Assembly (NCBI RefSeq): GCF_001704415.2
Contig: NC_030808.1
Span: 81,748,594-81,812,593, forward strand
From: Capra hircus
Taxonomy: Eukaryota > Chordata > Mammalia > Artiodactyla > Bovidae
Reading direction: 5' to 3'
DNA: 64,000 bases
Under the pieces are notes generated by a model that saw only the letters and a program-made list of their open reading frames with translations, was not told where the DNA came from and did not search any database. The position numbers were made by a program, and so were the translations under genes. Below are positions 46,964-59,350 of the stretch, one piece after another (position 1 is the first letter of the stretch; every line of letters begins with the position of its first letter).

Positions 46964-47113
46964 TCAGTCCTCGGTCACCGGGGGAGGGATGAGCTGCAGC
47001 TGGAAGTTCTCCTTCTGGAAGATGCTGTTGAAGGCGGGGCCACTCTGGGACCCTCCAAACGGCCTGCAGCTCTCGCCACTGCGATTCTGGGAGAGTTCCG
47101 TGAGGAGGGCCAG
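46964..47113 (-). CDS. Short terminal coding exon, unrecognised gene
   Basis: On the minus strand a pyrimidine-rich acceptor (cgtcccctcctctgcag) ends at 47114. 49 codons follow, to TGA at 46966-46964. The peptide starts LALLTELSQNRSGESC, continues GGSQSGPAFNSIFQKENFQL and ends IPPPVTED; it looks like an ordinary compact C-terminus. All three frames are open for part of this GC-rich stretch, but this one has the most protein-like composition and a phase-0 entry. An AATAAA lies 460 bases downstream. No start codon is expected because the exon is internal to the transcript. I do not recognise the protein, and upstream exons were not located with confidence. It converges on the plus-strand gene ending at 35301. 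Confidence 0.5.
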   Translation of the reverse strand: MALLTELSQNRSGESCRPFGGSQSGPAFNSIFQKENFQLQLIPPPVTED

Positions 47114-47809
47114 CTGCAGAGGAGGGGACGCAGTCAGCGGGGGCTGGAGGTAAGGCCGAGCATGGACCCCACATCTGCCTCCAGCTAACAGTCATGGTGA
47201 GTCTGCACATGTCCACGTCCTCTGGTAAGGCCTAAGTTGCCTCCTCTAATGACGAGGAGGCTGGAGGTGGTAAGCCTCCAGGTGTGACACTTCCTGAGCC
47301 TCCCTCACGCTGTGTACCCGCTGCAGAGGGCACGAGGCCCTGTTGCCCAGCTCACTCCAAACTCCCTCTCTCCTTAGTGGGCTTTCCTCAGAGTGGGTGG
47401 TGATCTCTGGCTCTGCGCCCTTGCCTTCATGCTCCAGATAGCTCCTGATGGACGCCCCAGCTGCCACTCCCAGATGCACCTTCTCCTCTAGGTGCCCTCC
47501 CTGCTCCGGTGTCCACCAGTGACACCCTCCCTTGTTGCAGGCTCAGTGCTGGGGGACCTGCCAAGGAAGGCAGACTGTTGATCTAGCCTGCCGCTCGCCG
47601 GGAAGATTAGGCACAGAGCCTGATGCCCTAGCCCCAAGATGCCCTTGACGGTCAGAGGAGAGCGGGGTCCCACAGCTGAACTTCACCTGCAGAGGCAGCA
47701 GCTGTGAGGACTGAGCCAGCACCTACGGCGGGGCAGGCCCCCGGCGCCAGGACTCCCCCAGCGCCTTCCAGGCTACTAGATCATGCTACTAGGTCTTCCA
47801 CATGAAATG

Positions 47810-47960
47810 TGTCTGATCCTCCACAACCACCTTCTGCGTAAAAAACCCAGAGCCCTGAGAGGTGAAGTAACGGTCACCCCAGGGGCGAGTGGTAGCCTGG
47901 GGTTCAAGCTCCGGTCCCTGGGACAGGTTCTGGGTGGCCAGGCGGCCTGCGGCTCTGCCT
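47810..47960 (+). repeat. MIR remnant
   Basis: MIR-like text: agccctgagaggtgaagtaa, cggtcaccccaggggcgagt, ggttcaagctccggtccctg. Ancient SINE, in the sense orientation. Confidence 0.6.
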
Positions 47961-49164
47961 CCCCTGGAGATGGCGGCTGTCACCTGCGCTCTTCCCACTC
48001 GCCCAGGCTGGCTGTCTTCTACTGCCCTCTGACCTCTGATAAGGGTTCTTTCCTCACCTAGGTGATAGTGGTAGGAGGCTTACACGTGTGTGTCCTTCTG
48101 TTGAAAACTCACTGCAGAGGCTGTGGTAACTGGGGAGACATCTGAAGAGCCTCGGCTCACAGCCGATTTACCTAAAATACTCCAGCACCTGGCCCTGCTC
48201 AGACACGTGACTGTGGTCCGAGGCAGAGTCCTGAACCAGGCTCCCCGCAGGGACCCCCGCCGCTGTCGAGCACGTTGCAGAGGGGGGTCCCGTGCTCTGC
48301 ACAAGCCCCACCCACGCCACTCCCCATCTTCTGTAACCCTCTGGGCTGCCCAGCCCCTGGCATTCTCTGCAAGGACGACTCTGATGCCATAAGAGGACAG
48401 GCAACAGCGGCTGCATGAACACAAAGCTCTTTCACATTCAGACACTGAAGTGAAAGGATCAATCACAAAAATATTTTTTGTTTTCCACTTCTGTACCTTA
48501 AGTGTTCTGGAAATTGATGGGGCCCAAAGAGTGGCTCAGTAGTGTAAAGGAGAACTTCCTGAGAATCAAAGGCCCAGAAACCCCACTCCCGGGCAGAGCC
48601 GGGCTTAGGCTGGGAAGCAGCGAGGTGAGGCCAGGTCAGTGAACCTCCTGGAAGAAAAGCCTCTGTCCAGACCAGCTCTCAGAGATGGAACACCATTTTT
48701 CCTCTGGGCTGCCACCAACCTAGCAGGTGTGTGGGGAGTGGGAAAAGGGAGTGCAGCACAAAAGCAAGAGCCAGTCTGTGCAAGCTCAAGGATAGCGCAG
48801 GGAAGGAATCTGGCCCAACTAGAATTCAGGTGTGACTGGGGGCGCAGAGGAGCTTGTTGAGTATGACTCCACCTGCAGGGGCTGGAGAGCCAGGAAAGTG
48901 TTATAAGCCAGGGGCTAACAGGACTTAGGGGCTTGGAGATGGTGCCCTACAAGCAGCAGAATCCCTAGAGAGGGACAGAAGTGACCTCCGTGAGCTGGAG
49001 GGAAAGGGGAGAAACAGATAGGAGACCGCCCTATGGAGTGGGTGGGGTGGGAAGGATGAGCCCAGGGTGCTGGCAGGTGACTAGATGACAAATAATGCCA
49101 CACAGACAGGCATGGGCAAGGAAGAGCAGGGTGTTGTGGCATGACTGCCAGTAGCCCTCTAAAT
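47961..49164. other. Single-copy sequence, possible minus-strand exon
   Basis: A minus-strand stretch at 48176-48299 is bounded by a cag acceptor (with a poor pyrimidine tract) and an AG|GTAAAT donor and has one open frame ending SEQGQVLEYFR. It ends in phase 2, which does not fit direct splicing to the phase-0 exon at 47113, so I do not call it as a CDS. The rest holds no supported feature. Confidence 0.3.
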
Positions 49165-49530
49165 ATGCACTCTTCTTTTACAGGAGGATTCAGTAATTTT
49201 AGGGCTTTTGGAATTAAGACCAGTTTCCCTAGTCTCCACTGCAGTTAGGTCACGTGTCTAAGTACTGGACAAATAAGTGGAAGTGGTGTATACAGTTTCT
49301 AGGAACTATCCTTAAATAGAGGGCTTATGAACTTCTTCCTTTTCTTCCACCTTGCTAACAGGAATGCAGATGTGATGGTTGGAGCTGGGGCAACCATGTT
49401 GAACCATGTGAGTATCATCCATATATTAGAGATGATAGAACCACAAAATAGAAGAAACCTAGAGAGAGATTCATGGAATGTGCCCTGGGATCCCTGCATT
49501 TGCAATTCTATCTTGGTTAAGCCACTACAG
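49165..49530 (+). repeat. Ancient interspersed repeat, class not assigned
   Basis: Text such as cttccttttcttccaccttg, caggaatgcagatgtgatgg, ttggagctggggcaacc and cttggttaagccactacag is a recurrent old mammalian repeat I recognise but cannot place confidently in a family. Confidence 0.45.
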
Positions 49531-50117
49531 TTTGGCATTTATCTTTCATGGCCAAAACAAATTCAACCAGTGCAGATGTACAGGAGAGTTTGGGGCTCAG
49601 GGCAGATTTGTGGCAGTCATCAGTAAAAACCAAGGCTCCCAGATGAGGGACTGGGCTTAGGCCTGCTTTCTCTGGAGGCAGCACAAACACAGATGCCCTC
49701 CTGTGTCCTCAGCCCAGGGTAAGTAGGGGACAGAGATCTTCCCACTTCCTCTGCATCCCTTTGCCAAGTTCTCAGTGGCCCCTGGGGTCAGGGCTCCACA
49801 CACCCTGACAGGGATGCCAGGGCACCTTACAGACTGAGGAGGAGGGTGGAGTGAGGACCTGGGGCACGGCGTTGCCAAAGCAGTCATTATAAATACGGAA
49901 ATGAACATTTAGATAACCATGTGAACATTACCCTGGAACTTCCTCGGTAGAGATGGCAGAGCTGATCAAATGCTTGGATTTGCTGTGGATCCAGAACAGG
50001 TTCTGAGGTTGCCTGAGAAGTCAGAAATGCTAGGATTAATAACATCCAAGGGCAGCCTCCATGGAACATGATGCAGTGCTTCCTTCATGCAGGAAGAAAA
50101 CCCATGCTACCAGCAAT
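49531..50117. other. No gene identified
   Basis: Single-copy sequence with nothing supported. Confidence 0.4.
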
Positions 50118-50202
50118 CCAGAACTTCCTGACCCAGGGATCGAACCCGGGTCTCCCGCATTGTAGGCAGACGCTTTACCATCTGAGCCATAAGGGAAGCC
50201 AT
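50118..50202 (-). mobile_element. Bov-tA SINE tRNA-like head only
   Basis: Antisense. Only the tRNA-derived part remains (cttcctgacccagggatcgaac ... gagccataagggaagcc). The body and tail are missing. Retention of the 5' end without the 3' end implies later deletion rather than 5' truncation. Confidence 0.85.
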
Positions 50203-50589
50203 GAGCTAGTTTACTGAATATTTATTACAAGTGGCTGCACACCCCCTCGGGCCCTTAGTGCCAGCTCTAGGCTGACAACCTCCCTAAGGCTTCTCCCTGT
50301 AGCCTAGTGTCTCCATACAAGTTTTCCTTGCACCCCCATATCCAGCACTGAATACAGCCAGCCTTCTTTGTGCTGGTGGTGGAGATATGTTACAAATGAA
50401 AAATTATGTCATTTCCCTGCCTTATTGTAAAGCTGGTAGCTACCCAAGGGACTGAGATTTTAGTCTGCTTTTGGGAGGGGGTAAGTCTAACTTGCTTCTC
50501 CAGCAGTTTTGCCTTGTTCCACTGGTTACTGTGCCAACACCGTGATCCTGCTCTCTGTGGAGCCAATCCAGCTCACAGCTGGAGGAAGA

Positions 50590-50870
50590 AATGGGGTCCT
50601 GGCAGACGCCGCTGTAGGCTTTGCAGTCAGAGGTGACCTGAAATACAAGTTCTGACACTAACCTGCTGGGTGACCCTTAGGCAGGTCCCTTCCCTGACTT
50701 GTGAGAGAGGAAAATGCTTCCTTATGGGCTTTCTGAATATTAAGTTAGATGAGATCCTTTATATAAAATGTCTTTTATCTGCTTGCCACCGCCACCCCCC
50801 CCCAGCATAAGGGCTCAGTATATGCTGGTTTTTATTATTACAATTCAGAGCATCCTCAGTTAAATGATGG
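50590..50870 (-). repeat. MIR remnant with C run
   Basis: Antisense-type MIR text (gttctgacactaacctgctg, ggtgacccttaggcaggtcc) followed by a C run at 50797-50805 and 'gctcagtatatgctggtttt', the MIR/L2 end motif. Confidence 0.55.
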
Positions 50871-51004
50871 TGTGTTTCAACGAGGAAGGTGTCAACATGA
50901 GCGCCTATCCCTGAGAGCTGAGCTCTGGGACTTAAGGGCTGCAGATGGGGGTCTGAAGACTTGTTCTGTTTACAGGAAGTCCTGGCAGGAACAGGGGAGG
51001 CAGA

Positions 51005-51165
51005 GAACAAGTAAACAACACTTGGAACTGTTACCATGTACTGAGCGTTTCCTGCGTGCCAGGCCCTGTGTGCTGTTTGTGGCTGAGCTCGCTGAACCCT
51101 CATAACCGCTCTAGGAGGAAGGTGCTGCCATGTCTGCCCCTCCCACCCCCTAAGGAGCTGAACTT
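51005..51165 (+). repeat. MIR/L2-like remnant
   Basis: Text tgagcgtttcctgcgtgccagg, followed by ctcataaccgctctaggagg, is typical of ancient MIR/L2 elements. Non-coding. Confidence 0.55.
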
Positions 51166-52594
51166 TCAAAAGCATTACAGTGTTAAGAGGTTATATAAAC
51201 TTGTGTCCTAGGAATGACTTTGCTTCTCTTCTCCAAAATTTTCCCACCCTTGGGGGAAGAACCCTAAGCACTAAGACAGAATGGAAATAAGCACCACCCC
51301 TGAATAAACCATGCTTGTGAGTGTGAAACAGCTTCACAGCTTCATCTTCCGTGAAAGAATGTGTTTCAAGATCGAGAGAGCAGCTGACAGTAAGGATGCT
51401 CACAGCACCTGGGCTTGTGGAATCCTGCTGTGCTATCCTGGAGTCCGGCCCAGGCCGCAGGTGCCTAAAGTCTTCCTGATGCTCTCAGTGACATGGGGAT
51501 GACGGAGGTTGGCCCATGGGAATCCCAAGCCAGGCCGCCAGAAAGAGAGGAGGATAGACCACAGAGGCCCCACTTTTCATTCTAGACTCACACCTCTGGG
51601 TCTCCAGACACATGGAGGGGATCACTCTCTACTCTTGAGAATGTTCCAACTTGCCTTGACACTTTAAGAAACACTTCTCAATCTAATTTGGTAGAAAAAT
51701 GATCCTGTTCTTGGAGAGAAATTGTGTGGAGTATCACACTTCAGTTTATACTAAGTAAGATGCACAGGGGCGTTCCAAGCTAAAGATGATCTGAAGGTTT
51801 GAAAAATACTGCAAACCAAGCTCCAACAAGCAAGAAGAGAAAACACATAAATACTTTTGAGAGACTTAACAACGGAAAACATGGTCCTGCCCCGATTTTC
51901 CACATCCCTTCAGTACTGCTGGCATGAACTGGGGCCAGGACTGGTTATGGACACCTGCCTTTCACTGGCCACACAGCACCTCAGCTGTTGGGGCCTGCCA
52001 TCCCCACAGTCCATATGACAAAGGACCAAACCACCCTGATCTTACCTTTGCTGATTGTGGTTACACCATGATAAAGTTTAAAGGAGGGTCTAAGTGGAAC
52101 AGAGTCAGGAATGGACTAGGTAAGGTGGCGCCGGGTGGGGGTGTTGAGGTGGCTGATTAAAAAGAAGGTTGTAAAAGCCAAGCTGGAAAATGACAAAGTG
52201 ACAAAAGCAACAAAAAGATCTCGTGAAATACACTGCTGCGCTTGTTAAGAAAATGTAGATGACGAGCCGCTGAAGAAACGCCCATCGAACCCTGCGCTGA
52301 GAAAAACTGTATTGGACACAATCACTGGTTGTCCAGACTTTCTGCCAATTGTGTTTTCTGTTTGCTTTTGTCACAAAGGAACTCAAAGCTAAGTGGTCAG
52401 CTACGTAAGACTAGCAGCTGTACAGGACGTGGTGGCAACCAGATTAGGTTTTACATTATTTTCCATAGGCACATTGTTTTTTTAAATCTATATTTCTGCA
52501 TTTATTTCATCATTGGATGTGTTTTGGAAGCCAAATCATTCTGTGAAAGTGAAGGTCATGTGAGATCACGAGTGGAAAAGGCATGTGACACAGA
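51166..52594. other. Single-copy sequence, no gene identified
   Basis: No repeat or exon supported. 52130-52320 is a purine-rich, lysine-codon-rich stretch that reads like decayed coding sequence (for example aaaaagaaggttgtaaaag) but has no maintained frame, and may be an old processed pseudogene fragment. Confidence 0.35.
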
Positions 52595-53283
52595 TCATTC
52601 TCAATGGTGACAAGCTAAACTCATTCCTTCTAAGGTTAGGAACAAGACAAGATGTCCACTCTCATTACTTTCATTCAACATGGTTTTGAAAGTCCTAGCC
52701 ATGGCACTCAGAGAAGAAAAAGGAAAGGACTCCAAATTGGAAAAGAAGTAAAGCCCTCATTGTTTGCAGATGATATATACTATACATAGAAAACCCTAAG
52801 TCCGCTACCAGAAAACTACTAGGGTCATCAATGAATCTGGGAAAGCTGCAGGACACAAAATTTATACACAGAAATCTCTTGCATTCTTATACACTAACAA
52901 TGAAGAGAAATTAAGGAAACAATCCCATTTGCCATCACATCAAAAAAAAAATCCAGGCATAAACCTATTTGAGGAGGCAAATAACCTCTACTCTGAAAAC
53001 TAAGATGCTGATAAAAGTACTGAAAACACAAATGGAAAGATATACCATGTACTTGGATTGGAAGAATCAACACTCAAAATAAATACACTACCCAAGGCAA
53101 TCTGCAGATTCAATGCAATCCCTATTAAATTACTAATGGTATTTTCTACAGAACTAGAACAAAAAATTTTTAATCTGTATGGAAACACAAAAGGCCCTGA
53201 ATTATTCCTTAAAAAACTAAAAATGGAACTACCATATGATCCAGCAATCCCACATGGGCTTATATCCGGAGAAAGCAAAAGTA

Positions 53284-53482
53284 AAGTGGCTCAGTTGAGC
53301 CCGATTTGGACCCCATGGATAGTAAGTAGTCTGCACCAAGCTCCTCCATCCATGGGATTTTCAAGGCAAGAGTACTGGAGTGGGTTGCCATTTCCTTCTC
53401 CAGGGGATCTTCCCAACCCAGGAATCGAACCCAGGTCTCTCACACTGCAGACAGACGCTTTACCATCTGAGCCACCAGGGAC
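53284..53482 (-). mobile_element. Bov-tA SINE inside L1
   Basis: Antisense SINE with tail at left (aagtggctcagttg) and tRNA-like head at right (gagccaccagggaca). Flanking tatccggagaaa and catctggagaaa look like a decayed target-site duplication. Confidence 0.88.
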
Positions 53483-53928
53483 ATCCATCTGGAGAAAACC
53501 ATATTGAAAAAGACACGTGCACCTCAGTGTTCATTGCAGCACTCTAGCTAAGACATAGAATGTCTAAATGTTCATCAGCAGAGCAGAAGAATGGGTAAAG
53601 ATGTAGTACATGTAACAATGGGATACTATTCAGCTATCAAAAAGAACAAATTATGCCATTTGCAGCAACATGGATGGACCTAGAGATTATCAGAGTTAGT
53701 GAAGTAAATCCGAGAAAGGTAAATGTATCACTCATATATGGAATCTAATTTTAAAAATGATACAACTGAACTTACTTGCAAAACAGAAACAGACTAACAT
53801 TTCAAAAACAAACTTATGGTCACCAAAGGGAAAATGTGGAAAGGAAATGTGGAAGGGAGGGATAAATTAGGACTTTCAGATTAACGTATACACAGTACCA
53901 TGTATAAAATAGATAACCAACAGGGACC

Positions 53929-53985
53929 CCTTCTGTCCATGGGGTCGCAAAGAGTTGGACACACTGAGTTACTGAAAACAGTAAG
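53929..53985 (+). mobile_element. ~57-bp SINE/BovB tail insertion in L1
   Basis: Tgtccatggggtcgcaaaga, continuing to gttggacacactgagtt, is the Bov-tA/BovB tail with nothing upstream. It splits L1 3' UTR text that otherwise reads ccaacagggacc then tactgtatgcagc. Flanks caacagggacc and gaacaaggaagacc are an imperfect duplication. Confidence 0.7.
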
Positions 53986-54155
53986 AACAAGGAAGACCTA
54001 CTGTATGCAGCACAGGCAACTCTACTCAGCGTGCTCTAACAACCTGTATGGAAAAGAACCTGAAAAAGAATGCACACATGTAATGTATAACTGAATCACT
54101 TGGCTGTACACCCGAAAGTAACAACATTGTAAATAAACTGTACTCTGATAGAACT

Positions 54156-57100
54156 TTTTTTTAAAGTAGAAAATGATACTGTTAAAAACAGCATCGTGCT
54201 TTTGCCCCCAGGAAGCACTACATAGTTGATGAGTCTATTCCAGGCACAGAATAAACTCCTTTGGGAGTTTGCTCACTGAGGCAGCAAGTGTAGGAGTCTC
54301 AAATGCTGGTCCAACTCGTGTTTTCTGATCTAGCTCATCTTCAGTATTAATGTGTATAAGAACCACAGAGAGATCTCCTTACAATGCAGATTCTGGTTAG
54401 AAGGTGTGGGGTGGGGCCCGAGCCCCCAGGCAACACTTGCAGTAGCACTCTAACTGTACCCAGAGCCACTCAGCACAGCTAGACTTCCTGTCCTCATCCC
54501 GTCCTAAGGGGAGCAGGGCCCGCTCAGCTTACGGGCGTTTGCCTTCTTCCCATTCAACTTCCCATTCAACTATACCACATCAACCAGACAACTAGCATTT
54601 CTCTTTTTCTAAGGTGTCCCAATTAGGTATGTTTTCAACATTCATTGAGTTCACTTTCATCTTAGCAACCCTTAGGTACAGTAAGAAAATTTAATGTTTC
54701 TGCCACATGGTTTACTGGATTTAATTGCAAGCCCTACACCTACCTACTTTACCACGTAAGTTAACACAGTTGTGAACACTGAGGAGAAAAAGGCTACGAG
54801 ACCTGCCCAATAGGAATCAAAAATTCACAATCAAGGGTCATAACAAGAGCCTCTACCTTATAAACCCTGGAGAGAAAAGCTGGAGTAATAAATACGTTTA
54901 AGTGTGCACACAAACACATACCCGGAACCATAACTGCAAACATGATATGCCAATGCAAGGTGGCCCTGAGTCCCAGGCTTGTCGTCGTATTCTGCTCGAG
55001 GCCCTTCACTCCGTGGAGATACCTAGGGAAGGACTTTTCCAATGCGTCCTTCAGAAACTGAGAAATGAGGTTGTCCCATGGGTGTGAAATAACTGAAGGT
55101 GACAGGTCCTTTCTGGTAACACCAGCCACCATCCTGAGCAACCCAGACACCGAGCGAAGGTGCCACGGCTGGGGCCACCCTGGAACCCTCTGGAAGCAGA
55201 GCTGCTGCAGGATGGGGATGCCCTGTTCCTGGCCAGGCCGTGCTGTCTCTGTGGAAGTCTATCTGCGAACAGGTCATCTGAGGAGATAGCAGAGCTATCT
55301 ATAGAAGTGCCTGGGACCCAGCAGATGCTCACCTGTCTTAACATCCTGCCTGGAACAAGACAGAGCCTTTTTAAAAAAAGGAAGCATTCAGGGAATGACT
55401 AACACCTCATGAAGGTGAGGATTTCTGTCTGCTTCTCCTTGGGTGCAGCAGTGAAGAGGGGTAAGGAGGAGGGGCAGGACAGGGCCCTGGGAGGGGGCTC
55501 GTCCACAGAGTCCTCTTCAGCTGGTTTATGTCCCACCCTGTGCAGGCTCGTCCCCTCTCACCTCCGGGCCTCATGAATGGGGAGCCAGTTCTCTGGTTCA
55601 GGTATTTCTGGGACCTCTGCTTTATTAGCACCCGGGGTATAAAGATGAGTCAATCAAGAGGAGCTTAACATCTCATAGATTCTGGGACATGAGAAATCCA
55701 TAGAAGATTTCATTTTCTCCAGTGTTGATAAGCAAAGCGTGAGAGATTACTGAGGTATAATAACCATATACACCATATTTACCAGGGAGCCTCGTTTGAA
55801 ACAATGCTCTCACATTATCTACATATATCATCAAAATGTCCCTGAAATTACACCATTCTGGGGTTCAGATTACACTCTTGCACACATGAGACACGGAAGG
55901 CTCGGCTCTGGTCCTCTCTGAGCACTTCTGTCAATAAATAAGCAGCCACGTGGCCGGTCCGTAACTACACTGTGCTTCCTGTAATTGTCCACCTGTCTCC
56001 CTATTAGCCTGTGAACCTGAATACCAGAACTACTTCTTACTCATCCTTCATTTTCAGTTCTGTGCAGCCAGAAAATGTTCAACAAACATTTGCTGAACAT
56101 CCCATATCCTTTTACTCTGAGCTGTCCATCTTAGGAATCAGAGCGGGCAGCAGCTTGCTCTCCTTGGACCATTGTGAAATCTCTGGCATTGTCTTCCTAT
56201 TTCTAAAAACTTGATTTTGTAAAGACTCTTTGTGACTTCTGGCATGTTTATCTTGTTTCTCAGTGAAATATCTATTTCATTTTATTTAATTCACTTTAAG
56301 GGGAAGGATTATTTCTCAAATGTCAGAAAATACCAGCCCTTTTAAGAAGGAAGGGAAATCTACCAAACCAGTGGGACTTGTGGTTAAAAGCCTCTTTCTG
56401 CCGTTATCTGGCATATCCTGTGCTGGACCCACCATCGCATGTGACCAAAGCCTGCCCGTGACACTGCAGTGGCTGGCAGCCAAAAGCCTGGGCTCTAGAG
56501 CCTGCGTGCCTGTGCCCGCACCCCAGCATCACCATCACTGGCACTGCAATCGCTGGCAAGTTACCTGTTCTCTCTGAGCTAGGGTTTCTATGAGCACAGT
56601 GAAAACAGCTGCCCCACATAAAGTGGCTGAGAAGATTAAGGAGTTCACAGTAGAGGCCTAGGACTCCGCAAGTCCTCACTAAGTGTTACTAACCGGAGGC
56701 ACAGGAGGGCCTCCCCGTTTACACACACTACTGCTCACGTATGCCTAGTCCCACTGTGGCCACTGAGCACAGAAAGAACAGAGGTGTCAGAGCACAGTGC
56801 AGACAAGCCTGGCAGCTCTGGCAATGAGCGGGCTGGCTGGGTGCTGCAGGAGAGAAGGGGCAGTGAGGGGAGCCTCGAGCAAGAAGCGCCCCGAGGACAC
56901 GGCGCTGTCTCCCACACGGCGCCCGGCACTTGGTCCAGTACGGAACAGCTATGAAGTGACTATCCTCTGATCAAACCAATGGAGGCGTGGGAAGGGTGAG
57001 CAGATTTTCTACTTCTTACATAGTCACTGAGGCGTTTCTAAACCACCTGGAACTTGCAAAGCAGGAAGGGGAATGCAGGGTGTGACTTCACACAGCCCTG

Positions 57101-57159
57101 GCTCCACCTGGATTCTGTGATGATTAGTGAGCAGTTCTGGCTGAGTTATTTAGCTTCTC
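54156..57159. other. Single-copy sequence with MIR remnants, no firm gene
   Basis: A minus-strand frame at 54794-55150 follows a possible acceptor (ggttgctcag at about 55141) and contains DNLISQFLKDALEKSFPRY, but three frames are open locally and no donor is clear. MIR-like text occurs near 56485-56650. Nothing else is supported. Confidence 0.35.
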
Positions 57160-57428
57160 TCAGGCAATGGCACCCTACTCCAGTACTTTTGCCTGGAAAA
57201 TCCCATGGATGGAGGAGTCTGGTAGGCTGCAGTCCATGGGGTCGCTAGAGTGGGACATGGCTGAGCGACTTCACTTTCACCTTTCACTTTCATGCACTTG
57301 AGAAGGAAATGGCAACCCACTCCAGTGTTCTTGCCTGGAGAATCCCAGGGACGGGGGAGCCTGGTGGGCTGCCGTCTATGGGGTCGCACAGAGTCAGACA
57401 CGACTGAAGTGACTTAGCAGCAGCAGCT
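57160..57428 (+). mobile_element. Bov-A2-type SINE (two Bov-A units)
   Basis: Two BovB-derived units in tandem (57166-57290 and 57297-57415), each starting with 'aatggca(c/a)cc(t/c)actccag' and ending in a 'gactgaag/gctgagcgact' tail, finishing with (agc)n. There is no tRNA-like head, as expected for Bov-A2. Confidence 0.88.
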
Positions 57429-58870
57429 TCTTTAGCTGCAAAACAGTACTCTCCAGAATTGTGAGGATCACACTGACATGTGGGTCCAGCACCTTTTAGG
57501 TGGTCAGTAAATGGCCGTGACTGCTGTGCCTGTGTTATGTCTGTGACTGGGGGAAGCATCTGGAAGGCACAGCACTGGACTGAGAATATGGAAACTTGAG
57601 TGCTAATCTGGCCATAGGTCCCTGTATAACCTGAGCAGGTCCCACTGCTCTGTTGGGTCTGCGTTCTGATCTATCCAAGGGCAGTGCTATCAGGGGCACA
57701 CTGCCATCTGGGTGCCGTGAGACCACAGGCATTTGGGGCACAAAGGCTGAAGGTAGTGGTGTTTACTGAAGCTAATCGGTGATCTTACTGCAGCATTAGA
57801 AGCAAACTAAGGCAACCAACTAGGGGCGCTGTCACAAAGACCCATGATAGGGCTGAAGAGAAACAGTAGATTCAGCCTAAGATGCTGTACAGAGAAACTG
57901 ATTTGCTAAATCAGTGCCATGCTCAAAAGAAAAGTGGGAGCGCCAAACTTGAACACAGTCTCAGTTTGTGCTTTACAGTCCTTAATCCTTAAACATAAAG
58001 CACCATACCTAGACCATCTAACCCACCAGGCACAGAACTGATCTGGAGTGATTCTCCAATTGGAAGAGAAAGATACTATCTGCTAGAGCAAATTTCTTTC
58101 CTCCCATGTAACGAAGTCCAGTAACAAGAGCTGAAAATTAAACTAGCTGAACATGAAGAAGAAATGACAGCCCTGGACATGCCCTTGTAACACTCAGAAT
58201 TAAAGTAAATCCAGTGGAAAACGAGGCCCTGATGATCTGGGAGAGGCCCAGGGAGAGGGAAGCAGGGCAGAGTGAATGTGCTAGCCCATTTCAAAGCTCA
58301 GTGTCTCCCAGATGGGCGGAAGTAAGCGCTGTAATTACATCCGCTGCAAGCAAGAAAACAAACCAGGGCTTTCGGGATTCACAGGCCTCGTCAGCACATC
58401 AAGCTTGATACAGGAAACAACTCAGATCGCTGCCAGCCCAAAGGCTGAGTTCCTAGGAATATGGATAATAACACCAGGCATTCTGGATATGGAGCTTTCC
58501 GAGTCATACACGCAGACAGAGAAACTCATGGGAGACTGAGCTCTGCCTGTTCATGTCTTACTCTTCACAATAAACAAGGCCCTGAAATAAAAATCCCAGC
58601 ATCTCCGTTCCTAATTGTCTTCCCACATGAGAAGGCTGAGCCTAGAATGTGAGAGGCATTGGCTCTTGGTCTAATTTTGTGATACAACTGTCTCCTCGGC
58701 ACTCGAGGAGCCTTCTGCTGGGGGTTCTGTAATTTGCTGGTAGGGATGGGAGCAGAGTCGGAGCAGAATGGACGGAATGAGAGCCATGTTTCCCACCTTC
58801 TCCTGCCTTGGCTCCACTATCAAGTCTTTCTTTATTTCTTATACAGTTAAGACTTTTGCTACCACCTAAG
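57429..58870. other. No gene identified; MIR remnant near 57545-57650
   Basis: Single-copy sequence. MIR-like text 'gcactggactgagaatatgg ... cctgagcaggtcc' at 57570-57650. No exon supported. Confidence 0.4.
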
Positions 58871-59350
58871 CCAACTCCGTTTAGTCAAGGCTATGGTTTT
58901 TCCTGTGGTCATGTATGGATGTGAGAGTAGGACTGTGAAGAAGGCTGAGCACCAAAGAATTGATGCTTTTGAACTGTGGTGTTGGAGAAGACTCTTGGGA
59001 GTCCCTTGGACTGCAAGGAGATCCAACCAGTCCATTCTAAAGGAGATCAACCCTGGGATTTCTTTGGAAGGAATGATGCCAAAGCTGAAACTCCAGTACT
59101 CTGGCCACCTCATGCGAAGAGTTGACTCATTGGAAAAGACTCTGATGCTGGGAGGGATTGGGGGCAGGAGGAGAAGGGGATGACAGAGGATGAGATGGCT
59201 GGATGGCATCACTGACTCGATGGAGGTGAATGTGAGTGAACTCCGGGAGTTGGTGATGGACAGGGAGGCCTGCCGTGCTACGATTTATGGGGTTGCAAAG
59301 AGTCGGACACGACTGAGCAACTGAACTGAACTGAACTGAACTGAACTGAA
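58871..59350 (+). mobile_element. BovB 3' end
   Basis: Sense BovB from gtcaaggctatggtttttcc to the tail, ending in a (gaact)n expansion (59325-59350). The frame 58893-59183 stays open through MYGCESRT and the C-terminal region, so this copy is little decayed. Similar to, and in opposite orientation from, 63291-63803. Confidence 0.9.

Larger units (their letters stand above)
52595..54155 (+). mobile_element. L1 LINE, decayed, RT to 3' end
   Basis: Sense L1 from the RT palm region (tttgcagatgatat, the FADD region, at about 52760) through the ORF2 C-terminus to the 3' UTR, with internal losses: much of the region between about 53210 and 53510 is missing or replaced. Interrupted by a SINE (53284-53482) and a short SINE tail (about 53929-53985). 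Frameshifted throughout. Confidence 0.85.
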
